Source: Ianthella basta (taxonomy: Eukaryota; Porifera; Demospongiae; Verongiida; Ianthellidae). Taken from it: a DNA stretch of 64,000 bases. The notes under the pieces were generated by a model. It did no database searches and was not told the origin of the DNA. It was given only the letters and a program-made list of their open reading frames with translations. Where the stretch lies: the NCBI GenBank assembly GCA_964019415.1, contig OZ025869.1, forward strand, positions 5,146,882-5,210,881, in the 5' to 3' direction. A program made the position numbers and the translations under genes. Shown one piece after another: positions 33,377-44,706 of the stretch. Every line of letters begins with the position of its first letter. Positions within the stretch are counted from its first letter, which is position 1.

Positions 33377-36141
33377 AGAAATATTGTAACCATTTACTTT
33401 GCTGTGTTAGTAAATGACATAAAATACAATTATACTTCCCTGCTGAATTTTTATCCTCGCTATTATTGGTGCAGCTATGGACTGGTTAAATAGTTGCCAT
33501 GCAATATTTAATTGTCTATCACACTGACAATTTGATGAAATTACTGTTCCATTGGCTATTGCCCATTGTCAGTAGCACATTGACATTGGAACCCTGTTAT
33601 TGGATGATAATGAATAGTTGATGTGTACCTTAGTTGTTATGTGTATATGTAAATTTGAATGCAGAGCATTCCACCACAATTTGCAGTCTATCTGTACTTT
33701 GATTGTTCATGTTTGTGTGCATGTGTATCTGTGGTTTATGTTTCTTTGTTGTATTAATGCGAAGCCGCCGTCAAAGCCTGAGGTATTTCGAATCAGTCGG
33801 AACACGTTTGTATTTTCTTTCTGCACTCCGCAATCACTTCAGTGATAACTGGAGGTTGCCTGGTCTGCATATGTCTTGAACTCCACCGCCCTTGGTCCAG
33901 TTGAAGATCCGTCAGGTCACTGTGTGATGCTCAGCTTCATTGCGGAGGATACGACTGTTTCACCTTGCTGCCATAGTTGAGTAATCCGTTCGCGGGTGTA
34001 GGCACTTCAAACTTAGCGACCTAACAACGCTTCGTTGCTGCAGAAGTACAGCAGAAACAAAGACGATCAAGATACGATAGCTGAAACCTTTTTCACCACG
34101 AAGGCAGTAAGATAATAATGCATTATTAGGACTTACACGTGATCACTGCTGCTGGTCAGCCCATGATCACTTTGTGGGCCCCTTTTGTTAGCGAACGTCC
34201 ATCTAGAAGCAATGACAATGTGGGCTACATACCTACAGTCTTTAAAAGGACACAATAAGAGAGAAGCAATGTGACAGAGCTTAATTTAGATAGAGAAGAA
34301 CAGGCCTGAAAGCATTAGAAGACTTAAGAACCTTACGAAGGAGTGGACGAAGTCATGATTATTCTGGTAGTCAGTGGACACGAGTAACTTTGATCTTTCC
34401 ACCATTGATTGTGCAGTCAGGATCTGTGATGGTTGCTGTGTTGATGCGAATTTGGTTATGCTTTCTATTGAAAGATATGGCTGAGTGGTTTGACACCATT
34501 GAAAGAACTGTTTCTGAAGTGTTAACTACATGGTTCAAGGTTTTGGCAGTGGAATTAGAGATGGTCTTTTCATGATGTTCATCAGAGCTGTTTTACAAAA
34601 TTCACTTGCTCAGTTTCAAATACCCAAACACCAGAATTGATTGCGCCAAAGTATTTGTACGGCAGCCATCTTCCCTTAATTAAGCACTGGCTGTGACTTT
34701 CGCTAACTGTTGTTTGAGTACTAGTTTATTAGGATAAAATGTTCTCAACGTTAGTAATATGTCCTTAGACCATAATCATTCTTCAAACTTGACTTCTGGT
34801 ATGAAAATGTCTGTCTTTGCTGCTGTGTGCCCAAGTGCAACATACTCAAGGTAGAAATTAGGATGACGACGTATGGCTATAACAGTGGGTGATGTTTTGG
34901 AAACAGAATCACCACTGCTTCCTGGGTAATCTTCTTGCTGGTCAAGACCCTGGACATCTTTTGCATATGTTCCGCTCTTTTACTGTACCAGTGGCATCGG
35001 TGAGCTCACAGGCACTGGGCACTTAAGCTCTGGCCCATCAGTGCCCACCTTAGTACATTGCAGAACAGGGTCATCGAAACGCTCAAAGATCATCGTAAGA
35101 CTAGCAGATATTCACTTCTGCAAGCAAGAAGCAGTGGTGTGTTTGTATTTGCTGGAATGGACTACTGGGCTGGACCACTGGACTCTCAATTAGCCAGCCA
35201 TCGTGTTTTGCGAAGAGAGGCATCCTGATGGAGCCGAAAGAAAAAGAAAGATGACAATTATAAGTATGTTACAACTACACTTAACTAGCTCACACTATAA
35301 AATCATGGTCGACCTAGCGCCTACCCTCTACAATTCCCGCACACACTGTAAGAGGACTAAAATTGCAAGTGACCTAGCGCTATGTTAATCTATGGTTGAA
35401 TGCCCACCCCACATGTTGAATGCTTAACCCAGGTGATGACACCACTTCCTGGATAAGGATGTTCAACAAAGCAGCTCAATTACTGAGACAAACTGGCTGC
35501 TTTTCATCACACTGCTTGCAGCAGTACTTAGACCTCTTCCTGTTCACTGCCGTAGAACATTAGCGGCAGTTGAGCGAGCCCGGTAACAGATTGTGGAAGT
35601 GACACTCACAGAAATGTACTAATGGAGGAACACTCGACAGAACAGTGGTGGATTTAGGGGTAGTTCGTTGGGCTCAGACGAACCCCCTTCAGCCAAAGCT
35701 GGATAAAAATGAAACAGTAAAAACTAAAGAAACGTACTGCTATGTTCCACTAGAGAATGCGTTAGTGCTGCTAGTGGCCTTTTAGGTTGCTGATGCATCA
35801 CAGAAGTAGTCTCTGTTCAGTTTTCTTTCACTCCCCCATGATTTCAGCCGATGGTGGTACAACACTGGGTACTGCGACAACAAGAAACTGTCGACATACT
35901 TGAGATGCTATTTCTTCTGCTCTCGTAGCACAATATAGCATTATGTGTATAACAGGCTGCAATTTTGTTTTGTCATCCTTACGCTGTTGCCACTGTGGAG
36001 CTCTCTATTGATTAGTAAGCAATTATTATAGCAGAGTTGGATCACAATGCATTGTGATAGATTCATCATTCGAGCCCATTGGTTGTAATAGTCTGCTGTT
36101 TTGTTACTTCCCGCGCTGATAATTGTAGGATTAGTGGTCTT
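33377..36141. other. Intergenic region, no gene recognised
   Basis: Downstream of TTC36 I find no protein family. The longest frames (61-75 codons) look random. A polyadenylation-like AATACA/ATAAAA context lies near 33420. A small hairpin, GGGGTAGTTCGT/ACGAACCCCC, is present at 35657-35687. Confidence 0.5.
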
Positions 36142-36235
36142 TTTAAGACTACTTATTGTCACTGATGGTTTCCACTGCAAGAGGGTCTTCGTCATATGTC
36201 TTCACCATTAGTAATGAAAGTGTACCATCTAGTCT
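36142..36235. repeat. Interspersed repeat R1, left part
   Basis: TATTGTCACTGATGG... to ...TGTACCATCTAGTCT matches 42028-42118 and 47225-47297. Here the repeat is cut after AGTCT by the non-LTR element and continues at 39243. Confidence 0.8.
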
Positions 36236-39200
36236 GTTGATCGTCAAGATGGCGGAATCGCGCTCCTCCACCGTACCTACCGAGGATCCCAGCAACGTCA
36301 GCGCTCAGCTTGGCGAGTCTGGAGGAGATAGACCGGATTGAGGACGGCAAACTGTGCTAGGAGATGAGCTGACGATTCGTACAACCAACATTCGAGGCCT
36401 TTGCCAGGGATGTGGGGAGCTGGGAGCTATGGCGGTTGAACGCGGCAGACCCCACTTCTTGTGCCTAACGGATCCTCACCTAGACACAGAACCAGACGCC
36501 AGCATCGCACCTACAGGATATACTGTCAAGGCGAGGGTAGATCGCACCAAGCACAGTGGAGGAGCCATCATCATGGCGCGAGAAGACATCTTGTGTGACG
36601 ACTACCCAGTATCAAAGTACTATGTACGCGAAAAGGCTGAAATGTGCGCGGTAACCATCCCGGGTGACAGTCCAACAACGCTGGTTTGTGTCTACACCCA
36701 ACCCTCTGCCTCCGACACAACCCTGATTCAACAACTAGGATTACTGTATGACAAAATCACTAAAGACAAAAAGCAACAAGTACTGATGATTGGAGACTTT
36801 AATGCACACGAGGAGGAATGGCTGAAATCAACCAAAACTGATGCTACTAGCAAGGCTACACGTGAGTTTTGTGAGGCCAGGGGCTTGCTCCAACTGGTAT
36901 CGAGGCCTACCCGAGGTGAGGCAATCCTAGATATGGTCATTGGCCCGTATGAGGGTTCAGTCACCCACCTTCCACATTGTGGCTCATCCGATCACCAGAC
37001 CCTGCTGGTGAACTTGACCAGAATCCTAGAATTGCCCATTGCAGCTCCAAAAAGAACCGTTTACCACTGGAAGCAGGCCAACTGGAATCGCATGATTGGG
37101 GAGTTTAGATCAACTAGTTGGGACCTTCCAAGCGGAACTGAGGAAGCAGTGGCATTTGTTACTGAAAAGATAGTGTCTGCTACCAACAGGTTTGTCCCAA
37201 GATCCAGCACAATGATGACCAGACCCTTTCCTTGGTGGGACAGACGATGCCAGGAAGCATGGTCAAAGAAAGAAGCAGCGTGGAGAAGGAATGACATGGC
37301 CAGCAAAATTGAGCAAGAAAGCCACACATGTGTACAACAAAGCTCTTTGCCAACACCAGAATTGAATCAGGAAGAAACTGGCGAAAGGCACCAACTCCAA
37401 GCACTGGTGGCAGATGACAAAAGACATCACAGGCTTTGCACCTAAGAAGCAAACAGTGACCCCCAAAGCAGATCCCCTTGCCAAGTTCTTCACTGAGAAA
37501 TTTTGCATACCTAATGAAGAATCTGCTGAGCTGCCAGATCTGCCTGACGAAGAATTTGAATCTGTGCTGAGGACTTTCAGAGTGAAGCAGAATCGAATCC
37601 GGACTGTTTTGAAGAAGCTGGATGAAAGTAAATCAGTTGGATTGGACGGTGTAAGCCCTAGAGTGCTTAAGCAATGTGCCGGCCCACTCTCAAAGCCCAT
37701 CACTCGACTATTTCAGAAGATCGTGAGGACTGGGATTTTTCCAAAATCCTGGAAAATTGCTCGTGTCACCCCGATCCATAAGAAGGGGCCATCAACATCG
37801 CCTTCCAACTATAGACCAATATCAGTGCTGCCCACCCTCTCAACAACATTTGAAAGGGTCCTCCTTCTTCAACTAAGAAGTTGTCTCCTGCCGTACATCC
37901 CAGATGAGCAATTTGGATTTGTACCAGGAACAGGAACTGCTGATGTTGGAGTCATCATTGCTGATGAGGTTGCTACTGCGTGAAGAACTCCGAGTAGTAG
38001 CACTTGACATCAGAGGTGCATTTGACCGTGTATGGTGGAGAGGTCTACTGGCACACTTGCAGTCAATAGGCATTAGAGGAAGAGCACTTGCTCTTCTGAA
38101 GAGCTACCTTTCAGATCACTCTTTTGTGGTCGCCACCAATGGAGAGGAGTCTGAGGTTTGTCAAATCCGCTCAGGTGTTCCCCAAGGGGGAATATGGTCA
38201 CCACTGTTTTTTGATCTGTTTATCCGAAGATTGCCTGAGGAAGCCCAGCATGCAGCAATGCTATGTTATGCTGATGATGTTACCATCGTAATGCGAATAC
38301 CAACAGGTGGAAGAGAGACAAGTGCTGCGTTGCTGAATTCGGTCGTTGAAAGGATTTTGAAGTTTGGTAAGAAATGGCTCCTTGAATTCGAAGCAAAGAA
38401 GACAAAAGCAATCACCATCAGCAAAAAGAGGGATGTAGTGAATGCGCCTCTGGTTATGGAAGGAGAAGTGATCTGTGAGAATGAGACATTGGATGTTCTC
38501 GGTTTTACCTTGGACAGCAAAGGAACATGGTCACCTCATGTCGACTAAATTGCAACTGAGGCAAGGCAAAGACTAGGAGCCATAAGACGAGCGAGAAGGT
38601 ACCTTGATGATAGTGGCCTCCACACAGCTTACACAGCATTTGTGCGCCCAAAGCTAGAGTATGGGAACCTTGTGTACTGGAGTGCAGCAAAGACCAATCT
38701 GGACAAATTGGACAGTCCAAGAGCAGGCACACAACACGTTTGGTCAACTCCCCATCATTTCATTGGAGCAGAGAAGACAAGCAGCTGCAGTAGGTCTTAC
38801 ATGCAAACTTTTGCATGGAGACACCAAGACACCACTGAAATCACTTACCCCTGAAGACTCCAGCAAAGTGAAGCCACGCAGATCAGCCAGAGTAGCACCA
38901 ACGAAGTCTCACAACCATCAACTACAATCCCATATCACTATGAAATTATTAGAGGTTTTTAAAAGAAGCTACCGAGGAAGAATTCCTGAAATATGGAATA
39001 AAATGAATTCAGATAGCCTTAAAGATGACAAACCGGACTGGGTAGCTTGTAGGAGACAATTACAAAGAGAAATAAGTAAATAAACTGACTATGTACTTTG
39101 TCTATTTTCTTGCTTAACTCTATGTTCTCCCAATCACTATCACATTCATGCAGTTATTGTATTATGAACTAGACTTTTGCATGTTTCTGTCCTTATCATC

Positions 39201-39242
39201 AGCTCACCCCTTGTAATGGTTTGCATTATCGTATATAAATAA
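36236..39242 (+). mobile_element. Non-LTR retrotransposon, degenerate, with 5-bp TSD
   Basis: A 3007-bp insertion is flanked by AGTCT (36231-36235 and 39243-39247). Two other copies of the target repeat (42118 and 47300 regions) are continuous across this point and show the empty site. The 3' end is A-rich (GTATATAAATAA). It encodes an endonuclease frame (36354-37445) and reverse transcriptase in several shifted frames (37414-39083). Confidence 0.9.
36354..39083 (+). pseudogene. Endonuclease/reverse transcriptase of non-LTR element
   Basis: The endonuclease shows TTNIRGLCQGCGEL, LMIGDFNAHEEEW and GSSDHQTLLVN. The position where relatives have an ETWL/ETHL-like motif reads LTDPHL, so the catalytic Glu appears replaced. 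The reverse transcriptase begins after a frame change near 37400: SVGLDGVSPRVLKQC and SNYRPISVLPTLSTTFERVL. It changes frame again near 37960 and continues with ALDIRGAFDRVWW, RSGVPQGGIWSPLFFDLF and MLCYADDVTIVM (YADD). A TAA at 38546-38548 interrupts HVD|IATEARQRLG, and another shift near 38715 leads to the C-terminal frame ending at 39083. Several lesions make it inactive. The group is jockey/CR1-like but distinct from the element at 25-28 kb. Confidence 0.85.
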
Positions 39243-39420
39243 AGTCTCAAAGATCAGGAGTCCTGAACTGTAGGTTGTATTGTTTGAACAGACGAACCTC
39301 CAACTGAGCAAGATGAAATATTTCATTGGTAATGACTGGCCTAAGTAGGTGGCTGCAATGCATTGTCCATACTTGTTCACCTCCATTACTGAGTTGTGGT
39401 ACTTTTCCACTATTGATGCA
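39243..39420. repeat. Interspersed repeat R1, right part
   Basis: CAAAGATCAGGAGTCCTGAAC... through ...TGGCCTAAGTAGGTGGCTGC... to CACCTCCATTACTGAG matches 42114-42300 and 47297-47480. A further diverged piece lies at 39684-39730. Confidence 0.8.
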
Positions 39421-39662
39421 CTTGCATGGAACCATTCCCCACACTTTTTGCCATAGCAGTGCCCTATTGCTTTCCCTGTCTTGAAAGTGAAGGTGACTCA
39501 GTTTCCACTCCCTTGCTTTTTTCATTGGTGGCCATGTCATCAATAAGACGGCAGAACAGAGTCTTCCAGTAACAGTTAGTTTGGCTGAAGATGCTGTGAT
39601 ATCTCATGTACTGATCTGGCTTATCTACTCTGCCCGTGTGCTGAATATTCTTCTGCAACACA

Positions 39663-39870
39663 TTACCGGTATATCCATCTTGACTGGCCTAAGTAGGTGG
39701 CTGTAATGCGTTGTCTATACTTGTGAACTCTCCAGTAGTCGAACCGGAAGATCTCACCCCACTTTTTTATGCAGTGTGCCTCGTCCATGACACAAGCAAC
39801 TGCTTTACTTTGGAACGACTCTGTCAGGAGCATGGATGGTACATACATCCCTCGTCCAGTAGCTCAATGG
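39663..39870 (-). pseudogene. RecQ-type helicase fragment (DEAH motif)
   Basis: The minus-strand frame reads SKAVACVMDEAHCIKKWGEI followed by FRFDYWRVHKYR. This is helicase motif II (DEAH, with the HCxxxWGxxFR context) of RecQ-like superfamily 2 helicases. Only this block is preserved; motif I and motifs III-VI are not recognised nearby. The reading runs on into R1-type repeat sequence. RecQ-like genes of this form are repetitive in sponges and cnidarians, and another part of such a gene lies at 56200-56676. Confidence 0.65.
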
Positions 39871-40159
39871 TAGCCACAGTTCTCTGTACATAGGAATAAG
39901 AAAAACAATTGTACATAACAGTGTGTTCTGCTCTCATCTTTTGCGCAGAAGAATAACTTACAGGGGTGGAGCTGCTTCCAGGTCTTGTTGCTGAACACTT
40001 CCAGCACACCTGCCTGAAGTAGTAGTTGCTGTTAAATTTGCATAGTGGGTGTGGACAAGTAATTTGAACATAGCACGTGCACATTGTCTTGCTTGTTTGG
40101 TATATAACAATGATTCAATGCTTTGCTGATCACAATGAGTGATGCAGACTCCTTACTGA

Positions 40160-40440
40160 GGGCACTTCCAATTTCCCCTTTTTGACTTATACTGCTGTTG
40201 CGGCAGCTGCTCCTGCTGCTGTTCCTGCTCCTGCTCCAGCTGAGGGCACTTCCAATTTCCCCCTCTGGACTTATGCTGCTGTTGCTGGCGCTTCTGTTCC
40301 TGCTCCTGCTCCAGGTGTGGTTGTGGTGGTGGTGGCAGCTGCAGTGGTGGCGTCTCAGATAGCATCAGTTGCTGCTTCCCCTGCTGCCCCTGCTCCCTAT
40401 GCTTCTTCCCCTGCTGCCCCTACCCCTTGGTCTTTTGATG
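40160..40440. repeat. Low-complexity tandem block (~84-bp unit and GCTGCCCCTGCT repeats)
   Basis: The unit GAGGGCACTTCCAATTTCCC + CTGCTGTTGC...TGCTCCTGCTCC occurs twice (about 40158-40241 and 40242-40315). Short CCTGCTGCCCCTGCT repeats follow. On the minus strand it would encode KSRGGNWKCPQLEQEQEQ repeats, on the plus strand Ala/Pro/Val repeats. Neither looks like a real protein. Confidence 0.6.
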
Positions 40441-40689
40441 ATGTTGTGGGTGTTGTGGGTGTAGCTTCTATGGGTGGGTCAGACCATGGCCTGCTGGCTC
40501 ATAATCCATCACTTCTCCAATTGCAAACTTTTCAGCCATAGCTACCACTTGAGTGTGAACAGATCCTGGCATAATATAGCTACTTATTTATGACATTTTA
40601 GTGCAGCTGTAGCCATGGTGGCTGCAGAGTTTGCAGCAAAGATGTAGGCAATTTGCACAAGAGCATTTCGCAAATCACAATTTTACATA

Positions 40690-41981
40690 TGTGATTTCTT
40701 CCACAATCCATCTGTACACTCACTCACCGAGGCTTTCAGTGAGGATTGTAAAATGGATGGCAACTTCTTAAGCACAGCTCCCAAGTACCCTTTCAAGTCG
40801 TGCAGTAGTTCACATGGAAGCACACAATAGCTACCCAAGTGCTTATCAGTTAGTGTGGCTTCTGGGGCAATGGGGCAAGCAGCAACACCAAGGACACCCT
40901 CTGGACTCCACATAGGTTGTCCTTTAATTCTGCTAACCTTCCAATCTTATCCGCAGGGTAGTCTTTCACTGCTCTTTTCTCCAGTTCTATCCACAGCTGA
41001 TTGTTGCTGAGTAGTTTGTTGAACCTCATTTGTCCTGGCACCTTTCCAAAGTGCCCTGCAAGAGCAATTTCTTGAATGTTTTTCAGGGATCTCTGCGAAC
41101 AATTGTCTGCATGGGCAAAATCTGGAAAGTGACTACGATGGCAGGAACTGCCAACACATGGATAATTCCCACCACATGACACCCCAGCTTTAAATTGAGC
41201 AGCTGACTTGTCACCCTTGAAAACTCACATGGTGTCAACAATCTGGATTCCTGAGCTGCTAGTGACAATATCTGTCAATCCTCCCAATTCCACAAGCCAT
41301 TCAGGAATCAAAATTGCTTGCTCCCCAGTGAGGATGAACCATGTGCAATGATATGAACTTCATCTTCTTCAACGAATTCTTAAACATTGTGCCAAATTTC
41401 ACTCTTAGTTTTGAAGACAAGGGAGTCATAGACCACTCCAACCATCACAGCAAGAATGCTATGTGATGCTAAACTGGAGTGGTCATCATGCCATATCCAA
41501 ATTTGTTCGATTTCTTTCAAACTGAGTAAGAGCTGTTTTCAGGTCTTCCACTGCTGCATGTTCAAATTGACACATCGAGTACCTTGCTCCCAGTTGCAAG
41601 ATGCTCTGAATGTCTTCCCTGCTCATGCTCTCTATTTCTGCATCACTGTGGAGTCTTATAAACTTTTCATGAGCAAAGACTGGAGTCTTATAAACTTTTC
41701 ATGAGCAAAGACTGTCGAATGTCAACCAAAGGAAATTTACGGCTGTGAGCCTCAATTTCCACAAACGAACTGTTATGAAAACGATTCAGTTTCACAGGGA
41801 CACATGGTACTCCTTCACTTAGGATACCATTCTCCACCATTGTACGGTCTAGTTTAACTAACTGTTTCTTGCTTGGTGGAGCTTGCATAGGTAGTGAGGT
41901 GCCCCCAAGCTTTTTTCTTGTGGACTTGGGTTTAGGGACTATTTCTGAACCGGGAATGCTGGAATTTAGCTGGCTGTGCAC
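40690..41981 (-). pseudogene. Repeat-borne protein of an unnamed sponge/cnidarian family
   Basis: Reading down the minus strand from 41981, blocks appear in order across several frames. These are RKFPLVDIRQSLLMKSL; DAEIESMSREDIQSILQLGA; IWHDDHSSLASHSILAVM and VYDSLVFKTK; EVHIIAHGSSSLGS; GVSCGGNYPCVGSSC; ELKDNLCGVQRVSLVLLL; and LGSYCVLPCELLHDLKGYLG. This block order (RxPLxxIR, IWHDHS, GTQxGGxYxCxGCxC zinc-like segment, LRGVQRVP, EPLHDLKGHL) is one I know from abundant uncharacterised coral and sponge proteins. Stops and frame changes occur throughout, including a 32-bp tandem duplication at 41649-41712. The function of the family is unknown; its copy number suggests a transposon. Confidence 0.55.
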
Positions 41982-42027
41982 AGCCCTCCTGCCATGGTGG
42001 GTGTGTTTGCTCAGGAGCCTGCAGAAG

Positions 42028-42310
42028 GACTATTTATTGTCACTGACTTCCACTGCAAGAGGGTCTTTGTCATGTGTCTTCACCATTAGTAATGAAAGTG
42101 TACCATCTAGTCTCAAAGATCAGGAGTCCTGAACTGTAGGTTCTATTGTTTGGACAGGTGAAACCTTGTGAGAACCTCCAACTGAGCAAGATGAAATATT
42201 TCATTGGTAATGACTGGCCTAAGTAGGTGGCTGCAATGCATTGTCCATACTTGTTCATCTCTGTCACTGAGCTGTGATACCTTTCCACTAATGTCTGTAT
42301 TATCTTGTTC
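42028..42310. repeat. Interspersed repeat R1, uninterrupted copy
   Basis: The full-length copy runs from TTTATTGTCACTGACTTCCA through the empty target site ATCTAGTCTCAAAGATCAGG to CTTTCCACTAATGTCTG. It is used as the reference for the insertion at 36236-39242. Confidence 0.8.
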
Positions 42311-44424
42311 ATCTGTGTACATAGTATCCTGGAATGTCGTGTCTATTATTATGGAACCTTAGTCCCTTCTTTAAGTTGTTGGATGATCTAGGGTCACGTC
42401 AACGTACTGGAGGGAATGCTGACTTGCATTTCAACAGCTCTTAGCGAGTTCTTTCACATTTTTCACTGGCATGTCTGCTTTATCAGTTTAATTCTTTGAA
42501 ACATGCTCGTATCTTTTGAGCCATCTGACCCTGCTCATGGAGCATGGATCTAGTGCACCACTGAGTTAGTTAGGTATGCATGGAATATGCCAAGCTCATT
42601 TCTGAACTCCTATAAGGGCAATCCTTGTTGGGGCTCTTGAGAACAGGATATTTATTAACCAGCTCTTGTACAACACGCTCCCTCTCTTCTTTGCTTACTC
42701 TCATAGTGTGAGCATACATTGAATGTGCTGTGTACCTTGCAACTGCCTATGAGATACCTTGCAGTACTATAACCTGGTATGGGCTTTGGTCTCGAGGCTT
42801 CTTTAATGTATGAGAATGTTCAATCATTCTCCAGTTGAATCATTGATTCATCTGCCCAGACAGCACTGTCGTAATTGTTGGTCAAACACAAAACAGTTGA
42901 GGACATCACCACATACACAGAACATGTACCATCTATTAATACATGCAAAACACTGAGCACTGCAATAAAATATACCTGAGAAGCGATCACAAGGAAAACG
43001 TGAGCTACATTTCAATACCCTCTAAACGTCCCAAGGCAGCGAGAAGCAAACAGCTACACCAACAGTCATAAACTTAACGGGGTCCAGTTGCAGCTTCAGC
43101 TTTAGCTTTTTCTGTACTTCTAGAGGGAAATTTGGAAACTTGAAAGGATTTGTTAGAGAGTTCTTCGTTATCATCCAACTGTATCACAGCTACATGCATG
43201 GGGAAATATACATGCAATATATGTACTTTTGTATATACATACATGTAAGTGTGTGTGCAGTACATTGTGTGCATCGAATTTCAGTCCCTGTGCTCCCTTT
43301 GTCTGGATTCCAAGGGGTTGCAGAGTTCCAGCTCATCATAATAGAAGATGATTTGTAGTGCTGAGCTGTCACTAGATAGCAAAGGGTGCTGACGGAACTG
43401 CTCGCCATCCCCAAGTGTTCCAGCCAGAGTATGCAGATGACCCATTTCACCTGAGCAGCAAAGTGCACAAATGGTTGTACATGACACTTACTGGCTGATA
43501 TACTATTAACGAATATGGTGGACATACAGAAAATGCATACATTTGGTAGTCGTATGTCACCATGACAAGAGCCCAAAGCTTGAAATTGATTGATAGCTAG
43601 CTTGTATAACTTTCTTTGCAAAGTCTTTCACACAAGAGGCAAGTTCACCGACATTCAGTGATTAAATTTACTACAAATTGACCTCTTGGTAAATGGTATC
43701 GTTCGTTGTTCAGTTGACTCTACAGTGTGTCCTGCAGAGGGATGTACATAATCTTGGTCTTGTTCACCATAACTTTTCTCTTTCGACCAGAAAGCCTTAC
43801 AGTTGATGTCTCCTTCATGACTATTTGTCTGGGTTCCTGCATGTTGCAAGATTGTACTAACAGGATGCATAGAAGTAACAGTACATGTACACTAAAAGAC
43901 ATGGTACATATATATAGCATGCATATGAAATGCAATCATCTATGTATTAAATTTGCTCTACTATTCACAATCAAGTTGATGTGCTTCCAATAGTATGTTA
44001 ATTGCTGGTGAAACAACAATAATCCAGCAAATGGCTTGGTGATGAAGCCACTGAATACATCTTCCTGGGCTGCAGAATCTACTTCATTGGTGGCTAAGGT
44101 GAACCGAGCTTGATCTTTCAGATTCTCAGTATTGAAATCTACAAGGTCAGTCACATCTTCCACAAGACCAAGAGTTGCTCTTCTGGTAAGACTTCTGGTT
44201 TCACTAGTTTTTAGTGTCCACTTGGCAGCAAATGTCTGCTTTTCTGTAGTTGTGGGTAAGTGTGTGGAGTGGTTATTGAGGTCTCAAAATATTTGCATCT
44301 GTAGTATCTGAACCTAAGTCGTCAGGCTCTGCAGGTGGAATACTGGGTGAAAGACATCTAGATAGCTAGGCAGCATTGTTGCATGGCACCCTTTCATGGC
44401 CTTGAACTGCTGTTTACTGCAGTT
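42311..44424. other. Mostly unassigned; short coding relics
   Basis: One short minus-strand stretch (about 43290-43400) reads SSDSSALQIIFYYDELELCN followed by PLESRQREHR. It resembles the FYYDDxExxNPLGSxxxxHK block of a repeat-encoded protein family seen in fish and cnidarians. The minus ORF at 43936-44163 (EDVTDLVDFNTENLKDQARF) is unidentified. Nothing else was recognised. Confidence 0.35.
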
Positions 44425-44682
44425 TCAGTACGATTCCACATTTTGTATGTGTACTCTGGTAGTGCTGTTCACAAACTTCACAGAATGGTTGAATGTGTCG
44501 TAATTGGCCACGTTAGGCAGCGATTGCACTTGCTGATATGCCGCCCACTGGTCTGAGTGGACGGTCGTGCTGGTTGCAGGTGCATTGAAAGTACTCCATA
44601 CAGCTAGTCCCCCGACTTCAGAACCCTCCTGTGTGACTTGTACATCTGAACCTATGTATTGAGTTGTATGTAACAATCCCAC
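44425..44682 (-). pseudogene. Merlin (IS1595/ISXO2-like) transposase, C-terminal half
   Basis: The minus-strand ORF ends with TTVHSDQWAAYQQVQ, YDTFNHSVKFVNSTTRVHIQ and NVESY. This is the IHSDxWxAY...HxxVNHSxxFVxPxTGxHTQxIExxW signature of the ISXO2-like DDE domain, holding the second catalytic Asp and the final Glu. The N-terminal zinc/HTH part and the first Asp are absent here; a matching N-terminal half of the same superfamily lies at 50796-51045. Confidence 0.75.
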
Positions 44683-44706
44683 ATAATAGGTTGAACATTT
44701 AATTCG

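Noticed and set aside
35203-35388. 61-codon ORF near 35.2 kb
   Set aside because: No family resemblance, no splice support; length expected by chance.
37061-37703. Minus-strand ORFs over the non-LTR element
   Set aside because: They are antisense shadows of the endonuclease/RT reading.
40182-40541. 119-codon Ala/Pro/Val ORF and overlapping Gln/Glu ORF
   Set aside because: Both are translations of GCT/CTG-rich simple repeats.
43074-43274. Minus ORF MHTMYCTHTYMYV...
   Set aside because: Composed of CA/TG-rich low-complexity codons.
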